DNA of 44,199 nucleotides from an uncultured Thiogranum sp. (GTDB lineage: Bacteria; Pseudomonadota; Gammaproteobacteria; DSM-19610). Both the position numbers and the translations under genes were made by a program. Shown in pieces: positions 6,962 to 14,248 of the stretch (the first letter of the stretch is position 1; each line of letters starts with the position of its first letter). The stretch is taken from positions 1-44,199 of the forward strand of contig CAJXFW010000005.1 of the NCBI GenBank assembly GCA_913053655.1, written 5' to 3'. The notes under the pieces were generated by a model that did no database searches, had not been told where the DNA came from, and saw only the letters and a list, made by a program, of their open reading frames with translations.

Positions 6962-8209
6962 TCAATGGCGTCCCCTGCAATGTTCCACCAAAGCATTAAG
7001 GCGCCGTTTACTTTCTGCAACAAAAGGATTGTTGGCATCCCATGCATACCCGGCGAGGATGGAACTGATCATGGCGCGCACATTGGATTGTTGTTCCGGG
7101 TGAAAAATAATATCCTGAAAATGCCCATCGTACCATGCATTCACAAAGGTGCGGAACGTATCTATGCCTTGTCGTAGTGTGACAGAATATTCTTTTTCCC
7201 AGTCTACCGAATCCCCATTGATTTGACGCACAACCAGCGGGGCTGCAAGGCTGGCGGACTTCAGTGCTATGGTCACACCGGAAGAAAAAACCGGATCAAG
7301 AAACTCACCGGCGTTTCCGAGCAGTGCAAAACGATCACCATATAAGCTTTTTACATCGGCAGAATAACCGGTGAGTTTTCCGACATCCATAAAATATTCT
7401 GCATTGGCAAGAATTTTCCTCAGGTTTGGCGCCTGATGAATAAACTCCTTGAGCTTCGCCTTGTTGTCACCCGGGGTCTGATCCAATAAATACGGTTCAG
7501 CTACTACTCCGATGGAAGAGTTGCCATTGGAGAAGGGTATTGTCCAGTACCAGACGTCCTTGTGTTCGGGGTGAACCGTGATCAGAATTTTGTTTCGGTC
7601 ATATTTATCGCCGGGGCTGTTGTCAGTAACATGGGTAAACAGTGATGAGCGTACAGGCAGGTGTGAGGGGGATTCGAGATTCAGCAGTCTTGGCACAACG
7701 CGGCCGAACCCGCTGGCATCCAGTACAAAGTCTGCAGTGATGCGATTCCTGTCACCGTTATCTGTCTGATAATGAAGTTCAACGTACTCGGGAAAAAAAT
7801 CCATACCAGTGGTTTCGTAACCATAATGTATATCAACGCCCTGTCGTATCGCTTCGTTGGCAAGCACATGATCGAATCGACCGCGAGGCACCTGGAAGGT
7901 GGTTCCATGACCGGGGGAGAACTTGTCCTGAAAATCAAAGGTGGCGTACTTGCTGTCCAGGCAGAATGCCGCGCCATCCTTGTACTGAAATCCTTCGTTG
8001 CGCACGGCTTCGAGCATACCGGCTTGTTCGATGAATTCCATGCATTGGGGCAAGAGGCTTTCACCGATTGAGAAGCGAGGGAAGTGGGATTTTTCGAGTA
8101 CCACCACGTCGATCCCTTGTTGTTTGATCAGAGTAGATGCAATTGCGCCTGAAGGACCTGCCCCAATGACCAGTACACTGGTATGTTTGATATTTGTGGA
8201 ACCTACCAT
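6962..8209 (-). CDS. flavin-dependent halogenase-like oxidoreductase
   Basis: This 415-residue FAD enzyme carries the full set of flavin-dependent halogenase signatures. These are the dinucleotide loop GAGPSG (residues 16-21), the GESLLP segment (49-54), a Lys at 77 in FQYKDGA where the catalytic Lys of this family sits, the W-x-W-x-I-P motif as WYWTIP (220-225), and FLDPVFSSG (303-311) matching the F-x-x-P-x-x-S-x-G motif. The family halogenates aromatic or carrier-bound substrates using reduced FAD, O2 and halide; relatives without these motifs are reductases or monooxygenases. The gene lies next to an aryl-polyene operon, so halogenation of the aryl head group is a reasonable inference, as in brominated xanthomonadin-type pigments. 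It is transcribed separately, because a convergent cupredoxin gene lies between. Confidence 0.8.
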   Translation of the reverse strand: MVGSTNIKHTSVLVIGAGPSGAIASTLIKQQGIDVVVLEKSHFPRFSIGESLLPQCMEFIEQAGMLEAVRNEGFQYKDGAAFCLDSKYATFDFQDKFSPGHGTTFQVPRGRFDHVLANEAIRQGVDIHYGYETTGMDFFPEYVELHYQTDNGDRNRITADFVLDASGFGRVVPRLLNLESPSHLPVRSSLFTHVTDNSPGDKYDRNKILITVHPEHKDVWYWTIPFSNGNSSIGVVAEPYLLDQTPGDNKAKLKEFIHQAPNLRKILANAEYFMDVGKLTGYSADVKSLYGDRFALLGNAGEFLDPVFSSGVTIALKSASLAAPLVVRQINGDSVDWEKEYSVTLRQGIDTFRTFVNAWYDGHFQDIIFHPEQQSNVRAMISSILAGYAWDANNPFVAESKRRLNALVEHCRGRH

Positions 8210-8464
8210 TGCTATACCTGTTAGATCTGTCGATGGGTGATTATAAATTTATGTGACGGAGCCTTAGGGGGAAAATGTGTGGAGTGAAGGAAGAGTAGAA
8301 GCGTTGTCACCCAAAGTCCACAGTTTGTAACATATTGAGTTTTTTAGTAAGTTCATTCAGTATCTCTTGCCGTCGGTACTTAAGATCGTGATCGGCTATA
8401 CTTTCGGCTGGCCTGGTTCCAGGATCAGAGCTGGATGTCGGACGCAAACATGGAGGAGATTCGG

Positions 8465-8860
8465 ATGAACAGACTAATTGCTGTGATCGTTTTGTTGCTT
8501 TTGAGCGGGAGGCTGTTTGCCGCAGAGGATTCCGATTCTTATACGGCTACCGTGAATGCACAGGGAGAACAGGAGATATTCATGGAGGCGGAGAGTTATT
8601 CCTATACACCCGACAGGATCGTTGTCCGGGTGGGCGTTCCGGTTGTCCTGAACGTCAAGAAGAAGGGGATTATTCCCCATGACATTATCATCGACGACCC
8701 GGCTTCCGGGCTGGATATAAAGGAGAGCCTGAGTTCTTCGACCGTAATCAGGTTCACGCCCCGGGAAAAGGGTGAATTCCCGCTATACTGCGGCAAGTCC
8801 CTGCTGTTTTTCAAAACTCATCGTGAAAAGGGGATGCACGGGGTATTGGTGGTTAAATAG
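8465..8860 (+). CDS. periplasmic cupredoxin-like protein
   Basis: This secreted protein of 131 residues has a signal peptide (LIAVIVLLLLSGRLFAA) and a cupredoxin-type beta barrel. Candidate type 1 copper ligands are His72 (IIPHD), Cys109 (FPLYCG), His119 and Met124 (THREKGMHG), which follow the usual H...C...H....M order. The Cys-to-His loop is longer than in pseudoazurin. It may carry electrons or bind copper in the periplasm. The start at ATG 8465 follows a strong GGAGGAGA site; an ATG ten codons upstream is less likely. The gene converges on the methyltransferase gene and overlaps its 3' end by 8 bases. It breaks up the otherwise minus-strand aryl-polyene locus. Confidence 0.75.
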   Translation: MNRLIAVIVLLLLSGRLFAAEDSDSYTATVNAQGEQEIFMEAESYSYTPDRIVVRVGVPVVLNVKKKGIIPHDIIIDDPASGLDIKESLSSSTVIRFTPREKGEFPLYCGKSLLFFKTHREKGMHGVLVVK

Positions 8861-9962
8861 TGTCTGGTTTTTTGCAGCGCAGAACGGTATGCCCGGCGCC
8901 CACATTATCGACATCGCGATCTATGACCAGGCCCGCTGACTTTATCAGTTTCAACATGTCGTCCGAGTGGTACATGCGACTTTTCCCGTTGGCCAGGCAG
9001 GTGAAGTACAGGGAGATAGCATTCAGGCTGAACGAGGCGGCATCGAATTTCTGCCGGTCCCAAAAGAGTTCAACAATGTAAAGTACGCTGTCATCGCGCA
9101 TTACCGCCACGGCGCGTTTCAGAATTCCCAGGATGTCGGATTCTGAGAAACAGTCCAGAAACTGGCTCATCCAGATAACATCTGCGCCCTGATAAAAGAC
9201 CTGAGTGCTATCAAGTACATCCGCCGGAAATTCAGTGAAGCGTTCGATGAAGCCTGCTTGTTCTATGTTTTTGCGGGCGACCGCCAGTTGGCCGGGCAGG
9301 TCCATGATGGTTACCTGGACGTCGGGGGCGTGAGTAAAGCACTTGAGTGCCCAGCGCCCGGTGTTCCCGCCGATATCGAGGATTTCTCTTACCGGCGTTT
9401 CAAAAACGATAGGTAAAAATTCGTCGAATACGCGGTCAGAGTAGTAATGATCGAAGTTGAACCAGCTTGTCGCGGCCTGTTCAGGGAGAGAACTCAGTCC
9501 TTCGTAGATATGTTTCCAGTTGCCAAACAGATGCAAACCTTGCGGTTTTTCATCCCTGATGGACTCATCCAGGTAGGCAAGCGGTTCATAGCAGACGTCG
9601 CGGGTGAAATCCATATTGACCCGGGTCATCGGGTCGTTGAGTATGAAATGACCTGTCTTGGTCAGCACGTAACGGTCATTTTTCCGCCATACCAGTTTGA
9701 TGCTTGAGCCAAAATCCAGTAGCACCTTGACGCCATAAGGCGAGACCCCGGTGGCCTCGGACAATGCGGAAACCCCTATACCCTCATCCCCTGCATCCGC
9801 CACAGCATCCAGCAGCCCCCTGTCGCGCATTACCACTGTGGCCTGAAATACAAACGGGCCGAATGCAATCCACTGTGCGTACGATATCGCCTCCAGTGCA
9901 GTTTCCTGATCCGGCCACTTCCCGATTGCGTGGGGGGTGTTTTTCGACTCCTTGGCGGTCAT
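8853..9962 (-). CDS. SAM-dependent O-methyltransferase of the aryl-polyene cluster
   Basis: The protein has 369 residues, counting from ATG 9962, which overlaps the stop of the upstream ketosynthase as ATGA. The N-terminal ~150 residues form a winged-helix dimerisation domain (GVSALSEATGVSPYGVKVLL). The C-terminal Rossmann domain has the SAM-binding loop EILDIGGNTGRWAL, followed by VTIMDLPGQL and the later PDVIWM-like stretch. This layout is typical of plant-type and bacterial O-methyltransferases. In aryl-polyene clusters a methyltransferase modifies the aryl head group, and I infer the same here. It is the last gene of the long operon. Its 3' end overlaps the convergent cupredoxin gene. Confidence 0.85.
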   Translation of the reverse strand: MTAKESKNTPHAIGKWPDQETALEAISYAQWIAFGPFVFQATVVMRDRGLLDAVADAGDEGIGVSALSEATGVSPYGVKVLLDFGSSIKLVWRKNDRYVLTKTGHFILNDPMTRVNMDFTRDVCYEPLAYLDESIRDEKPQGLHLFGNWKHIYEGLSSLPEQAATSWFNFDHYYSDRVFDEFLPIVFETPVREILDIGGNTGRWALKCFTHAPDVQVTIMDLPGQLAVARKNIEQAGFIERFTEFPADVLDSTQVFYQGADVIWMSQFLDCFSESDILGILKRAVAVMRDDSVLYIVELFWDRQKFDAASFSLNAISLYFTCLANGKSRMYHSDDMLKLIKSAGLVIDRDVDNVGAGHTVLRCKKPDTI

Positions 9963-11185
9963 GACCAGCGTCTGAATATGAGGGAGGTATTGATCCCGCC
10001 GAAAGCGAAATTGTTGCTCACAATATATTCGCAGTCGATGTTCCTTCCTGTGCCCATTATATAATCCAGTTCGGCGCATTGTTCGCATACCCTGTCCAGG
10101 TTGGCTGTAGGAGCAAACCAGCCGGAATTCATCATTTCCAGTGACAGCCAGGACTCCAACGCGCCACAGGCTCCGAGTGTGTGCCCGAAATGACCCTTCA
10201 GCGAACTAATGGGTACATTGCTGCCGTATACTGCATGGGTTGCGTGTGATTCCGTAATATCGCCTTTTTCCGTTGCGGTGGCGTGCGCGCTGATATAACC
10301 AATTGCACCGGCATCGAGTCCCGCATCCTGCAGCGCGAGCCTCATGGCCACCACCATGGTGTCTGCCGTAGGTTGCGTTACATGGGCCGCATCACAATTT
10401 GTGCCAAAGCCGATGAGCTCGGCGATGATATTCACACTTCTGGCGCGGGCATGTTCAAGTTCCTCCAGGACTATAGTCGTGGCGCCTTCGCCGATGACCA
10501 GCCCGTCGTGTTCTTCGTCGAAAGGTCGGGGCGCCAGATGTGGTTCATCGTTACGCAAGCTGGTGGCATACAGTGTGTCAAATACGCAGGCTTCCGTTGG
10601 GCACAACTCCTCGGCTCCGCCGGCCACCATAAGCGTTTGTTTCCCGTACTTGATAGCTTCATAGGCATAGCCAATGCCGTGACTTCCCGATGTGCAGGCA
10701 CTACTTGAGGGTATGAGGCGCCCGGTGATACCAAAGAACAGGCCTACGTTTACCGGTGTTGTGTGACCCATCATGCGTATATACGAGGTCGCGGTTATAC
10801 CCCGGCTGTCTCCGTTATTCAGCATTTCAGCAAAAGCGCGCACGGATTCCGTGCTTCCCGTAGACGACCCGTACGCAACGCCTGTAGATCCATCCGAGAT
10901 GCATTTATCGCCCAACAGGCCGGCATTTTCCAGTGCCTGTTCTGTGGCCACGGTTGCCAGCAGTGCAACGCGTCCCATGCTACGGATTTTTTTTCGCGCA
11001 TAATGTGCGGGTGTCTGAAAATCGGTCACCGGTGCTGCCAGGCGGGTATTCAGTTCAGTGTATTTATCCCACTCCGGCATGGTTCGGACACCGGTCAGAC
11101 CCGCCTCCATCTTTCCCCGGATCGTTTTCCAGTCATGCCCCAGCGACGAGATACCTGCCGCTCCTGTTACAACAACGCGTTTCAT
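9959..11185 (-). CDS. beta-ketoacyl-ACP synthase (KAS II-type), aryl-polyene cluster
   Basis: This 408-residue condensing enzyme has a complete Cys-His-His active site: Cys164 in SSACTSGSHG, His301 in SAHATATEKGD, and His335 in KGHFGHTLGA with Lys330. It should elongate ACP-bound polyenoyl chains by decarboxylative condensation with malonyl-ACP. The start ATG 11185 shares its base with the stop of the ketoreductase gene, so translation is coupled. This is one of two full ketosynthases in the operon. The third, chain-length-factor-like protein is at 24572-25273. Confidence 0.93.
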   Translation of the reverse strand: MKRVVVTGAAGISSLGHDWKTIRGKMEAGLTGVRTMPEWDKYTELNTRLAAPVTDFQTPAHYARKKIRSMGRVALLATVATEQALENAGLLGDKCISDGSTGVAYGSSTGSTESVRAFAEMLNNGDSRGITATSYIRMMGHTTPVNVGLFFGITGRLIPSSSACTSGSHGIGYAYEAIKYGKQTLMVAGGAEELCPTEACVFDTLYATSLRNDEPHLAPRPFDEEHDGLVIGEGATTIVLEELEHARARSVNIIAELIGFGTNCDAAHVTQPTADTMVVAMRLALQDAGLDAGAIGYISAHATATEKGDITESHATHAVYGSNVPISSLKGHFGHTLGACGALESWLSLEMMNSGWFAPTANLDRVCEQCAELDYIMGTGRNIDCEYIVSNNFAFGGINTSLIFRRWS

Positions 11186-11913
11186 CAGATCATCCCGCCG
11201 TTAATGGATATTACCTGCCGTGTGATATATGCGGCCTCATCGGAAAAAAGAAAACCCACCAGTGCCGCAACCTCTTCAGGCTCGCCGATACGCCGGGCGG
11301 GAACCATCTTTTCCATTGCGTGCAAATCCACCGTGTCCAGCATGCCGGTTTTGATCAGACCGGGTGCTACGCAATTGACTGTAATTTTTCTTTTCGCCAA
11401 TTCAATCGCCAGTGCTTTGGTGGCGCCGATTATACCGGCTTTGGCGGCGCTGTAATTGACTTGTCCCCTGTTTCCTATTATACCCGACATCGAGGAAAGG
11501 GTGACGATCCGCCCACCTTTACGGGCGCTTACCATGGGCATGACACAGGGGTGAAGAACGTTGAATGTTCCATCGAGATTAGTGTCGATCACACTGTCCC
11601 ATTCATCGCCGGTCATTGCCGGGAAGGCGGCATCACGTGTTATGCCTGCATTGCTGACGACACCGTAATAGGCGTCGTGCTCGCTAATATCCGCCTCCAG
11701 TACCGAGCGGCACTGGGCGCGGTTGCTCGCGTCGAACTGTAACAGTCGCCCGCTTCCTCCCCGTGACCTGATCGCCTGAAGTGCTGATTTTGCTCCGTCT
11801 TCGTCGCTGTTGTAATGGACGGCCACCTCATAGCCATCGGCGCCAAGCCGCAATGCTATTGCCCGTCCGATCCCTTTGCTGGCGCCCGTTACCAATGTGC
11901 TTAATCGACTCAT
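11185..11913 (-). CDS. 3-oxoacyl-ACP reductase (FabG/ApeQ-like)
   Basis: This is a 242-residue short-chain dehydrogenase/reductase. It has the NADP-binding TGASKGIGRA at the N-terminus, the structural NAG motif (VVSNAG), Ser in LSSMSG, the catalytic pair in VNYSAAKAG (Tyr and Lys), and the typical C-terminal SINGGMI. It reduces the beta-keto group after each condensation, before dehydration creates the next double bond. It lies between the dehydratase and a ketosynthase and fits the ketoreductase of known aryl-polyene pathways. Confidence 0.94.
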   Translation of the reverse strand: MSRLSTLVTGASKGIGRAIALRLGADGYEVAVHYNSDEDGAKSALQAIRSRGGSGRLLQFDASNRAQCRSVLEADISEHDAYYGVVSNAGITRDAAFPAMTGDEWDSVIDTNLDGTFNVLHPCVMPMVSARKGGRIVTLSSMSGIIGNRGQVNYSAAKAGIIGATKALAIELAKRKITVNCVAPGLIKTGMLDTVDLHAMEKMVPARRIGEPEEVAALVGFLFSDEAAYITRQVISINGGMI

Positions 11914-11921
11914 TTCCTGCT

Positions 11922-12377
11922 TTATTCCAATACATCCCGGAGCTTGTCCGGTTCCGGTTGATAGGCGTTGATCCGTGCCTGTACCAGCAGTCGGTCTGTG
12001 CTGATTTCACAATCGAACGAGCCTACTCCATCATCTTCGTAGGTGCGTTTTGCGGTTACTTTCAGCCTGTCGCCGCTCATAAAATACGATACGTTAGGCA
12101 GGTATCTGCGCGTACCCAGCAGAAAGCCGACTGACACAGGTTTCCCCGCCTTTTTTGCATCCGCTCCCGCCAGTGCGGCGACCGTTTGTGCCATATACTC
12201 GATACCGATCCAGGCCGGAATGTTGCCCTCTTCGTCGGAAAACAGGGCGTGCGGTCCGACCTGCACCTCGGCAACCAGGTGGTCGCTGCCATATTCCAGC
12301 ACGCGATCCAGGAGAACCATCGGTGGGTCATGGGGAAGTAGATCGGCAACCGCAAATTTTAGAATATCGTTGTTCAT
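11922..12377 (-). CDS. hotdog-fold 3-hydroxyacyl-ACP dehydratase (ApeP-like)
   Basis: This is a 151-residue hotdog protein. His16 in LLPHDPPMVLLDRV lies where FabZ has its catalytic His, and Glu60 in WIGIEYMAQ is in the position of the FabZ acidic residue. It should dehydrate 3-hydroxyacyl-ACP to the trans double bond of the growing polyene. A second dehydratase domain is fused to the ligase at 20916-22748. In the studied E. coli system two hotdog dehydratases act as a complex, and the same pairing is plausible. It overlaps the upstream ketosynthase by four bases. Confidence 0.88.
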   Translation of the reverse strand: MNNDILKFAVADLLPHDPPMVLLDRVLEYGSDHLVAEVQVGPHALFSDEEGNIPAWIGIEYMAQTVAALAGADAKKAGKPVSVGFLLGTRRYLPNVSYFMSGDRLKVTAKRTYEDDGVGSFDCEISTDRLLVQARINAYQPEPDKLRDVLE

Positions 12378-13561
12378 GCCTTACTTCCGATTATAACGCT
12401 GGCATTGCTGCCGCCAAAAGCGAAAGAGTTGCTCATCACTATAGACCTTTCCAGTCTTGTACGTTCCCCGATCAGGGTTATGGGGGACAGTTCCTTGTCC
12501 CGGATACCGTCCCAACGGTGCAGCGGCAGAAGCTGTTGCCGATTCCAGGAGAAAAGCGTCAGCCAGCAAAAGCCAATTTCAATAGCGCCGGCGGCCCCCA
12601 GTGTATGTCCCACAAGTGACTTGGTGGAGCTGCATGGCACAGACTGGCCGAAAATGCGGTTGATAGCCTTGCTCTCCATCAAATCGTTCTTGCGCGTTCC
12701 TGTTCCATGCAGGTTCACGTAGCCGATGTCTTCCGGCCTCAGTCCGGCGTCGGCCAGTGCACCTCTGATCGCCGTTTCGGCCCCCTTGCCATCCGGGTGA
12801 GGAGCCGACATGTGATAGGCATCGGAGGATTCACCGGTGCCGAGTAACAGGATTTCGCCGGCGCCTTTTTGCAACAGAAAAAGCGCGGCGCCTTCACCGA
12901 TGGATATACCGTCCCTGTTTTGGCTGAAAGGATTGCAGATGTTCTCGGAAACCGATTCCAGTGCATCGAATCCATTCAGGGTGAGGCCGCAAAGACTGTC
13001 GCTTCCCCCGACAACGCAGGCATCGATAATGCCAGCCTCTATTAATCGTTTTGCGGAGGCAAAGACCTTGCTACTCGATGCGCAGGCGGTCGAGACAGTA
13101 TATGCGATACCGGACAGGCCGGCCAAATAAGCCAGAAATTCAGCGGCGGTGCCCATCTCCTGCTGTTTGTAATTATACCCTTGTGGAAGCGTGTCGCAGT
13201 GCAGGCGATGGGTGACAGCCTTTTCGCCCTCGGCGATACCCGACGTGCTGGTTCCAATAACAATACCAACGCGATCGCTACCGTACCTGGACTTTGCCAG
13301 TTCGATATCGTCGCTGATCTGATTATAGGCGGCGACAATAAACCGGTTGTTGCGGCAGCGATAATCGGAAAGACGTTCCGGAACGTCCGGAAGTGGCACA
13401 GTGACCTGTCCCACAAAGGTCGTTCTGTCACGAACAAGCCCGGTTGATTCCCGCATGCCGTCCTGGTTTCCCGTCAACAATCCATCCAGTATCTCCCGTG
13501 GTTTGTCCCCGAGTGCACAGATGATACCCATGCCTGTTATTGTTATTGAGGATCCGCTCAT
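12374..13561 (-). CDS. beta-ketoacyl-ACP synthase, aryl-polyene cluster
   Basis: This is a 395-residue condensing enzyme with an intact triad: Cys160 in STACASSSK, His285 in NLHGTGTRKND, and His319 in SLVGHTLGAAG with Lys314. It keeps the C-terminal FAFGGSNAS glycine motif. It is a second full ketosynthase, distinct from the one at 9959-11185. One of the two probably pairs with the chain-length-factor-like protein for elongation, while the other may start or specialise the chain. The sequence alone does not tell which. Its ATG overlaps the stop of the DUF3261 lipoprotein gene. Confidence 0.93.
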   Translation of the reverse strand: MSGSSITITGMGIICALGDKPREILDGLLTGNQDGMRESTGLVRDRTTFVGQVTVPLPDVPERLSDYRCRNNRFIVAAYNQISDDIELAKSRYGSDRVGIVIGTSTSGIAEGEKAVTHRLHCDTLPQGYNYKQQEMGTAAEFLAYLAGLSGIAYTVSTACASSSKVFASAKRLIEAGIIDACVVGGSDSLCGLTLNGFDALESVSENICNPFSQNRDGISIGEGAALFLLQKGAGEILLLGTGESSDAYHMSAPHPDGKGAETAIRGALADAGLRPEDIGYVNLHGTGTRKNDLMESKAINRIFGQSVPCSSTKSLVGHTLGAAGAIEIGFCWLTLFSWNRQQLLPLHRWDGIRDKELSPITLIGERTRLERSIVMSNSFAFGGSNASVIIGSKA

Positions 13562-14154
13562 AAGGGTTCATAGACCAGAGTTTCTATCTGGAAGCGGTAA
13601 TTGCGATACAGATTGATGAACATAACCTTTCCGTTCCAGCGGGATGTATCATCATATTCGATTCTTATAATTGTCTTACCATCCGCAAGAATACTTCTTT
13701 GATGGATCGGTTCATAGGTTTCAACGAGTTCCAGTCCACCATCGCGCAACACAGTGACAAGCTGCTCGCGTGACCAGTAAGTCAGCATGAAATCAGTCAG
13801 CATATACTCGGGCCGGAAGTCGTCGGCCATCCCGGTAAAGCGATCATACTTTAATCCACCGGGGCCAAGGTCAACAGAAAACATCTGGGTGCCCCAGGGC
13901 GTGAGACCGACCATCCGGATGCTATTATCGTCCACTTCGACAATAAATTGTATACGGTTAATTTGTTCACCCTGTTCCCATGTGGCCAACTGATTCAGCC
14001 TTATGTTCCGTCCCAGGCTTTTGGGTGGCGGAAGCTGAATTTTATGCGTTTCCGTTAATGGAACCACTATGTGAGCCGGTCGGGATAACATGCTGCATCC
14101 CGCCAGAATGACAAGGCCGAATACAAGAATATACTTGGAGAAGCCCTGACTCAT
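13558..14154 (-). CDS. DUF3261-type lipoprotein of the aryl-polyene cluster
   Basis: This is a 198-residue lipoprotein beginning MSQGFSKYILVFGLVILAGC. The mature part is a beta-rich domain (FIVEVDDNSIRMVGLTPWG, later IIRIEYDD and MFINLYRNYRF) characteristic of the DUF3261 proteins found beside MMPL exporters in aryl-polyene loci. It is probably an outer-membrane lipoprotein that helps receive or place the lipid-linked pigment. I chose ATG 14154, because a longer frame up to 14256 would read straight through a palindromic repeat and give a nonsensical N-terminus before the lipoprotein signal. Confidence 0.85.
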   Translation of the reverse strand: MSQGFSKYILVFGLVILAGCSMLSRPAHIVVPLTETHKIQLPPPKSLGRNIRLNQLATWEQGEQINRIQFIVEVDDNSIRMVGLTPWGTQMFSVDLGPGGLKYDRFTGMADDFRPEYMLTDFMLTYWSREQLVTVLRDGGLELVETYEPIHQRSILADGKTIIRIEYDDTSRWNGKVMFINLYRNYRFQIETLVYEPL

Positions 14155-14162
14155 CCGTTTTT

Positions 14163-14231
14163 CGTCATGTCGGCGAAGGCCGGAATCCAGGAGATTCAAC
14201 GCATTGGATGCCTGCCTTCGCCGGCATGACG
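14163..14231. repeat. palindromic repeat inserted inside the aryl-polyene operon
   Basis: The left arm is 14163-14189 and the right arm 14205-14231, each 27 bases. They match in 24 of 27 positions as inverted repeats (core CGTCATGCCGGCGAAGGC) around a 15-base loop. The element fills the 94-base gap between exporter stop and lipoprotein start, while other gaps in this operon are zero to 11 bases. The flank TTAATCAGACCTTTCCTAG (14234-14252) resembles the right end of the MITE at 3013-3031. The RNA would form a strong hairpin within the operon transcript. Confidence 0.85.
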
Positions 14232-14248
14232 GATTAATCAGACCTTTC

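Noticed and set aside
10763-11742. Long plus-strand open frames opposite the ketosynthase and ketoreductase genes
   Set aside because: They lie antisense to two enzymes with complete active sites, have low-complexity Arg/Pro/Ser-rich translations and no ribosome site. They are shadows of GC-rich codon use.
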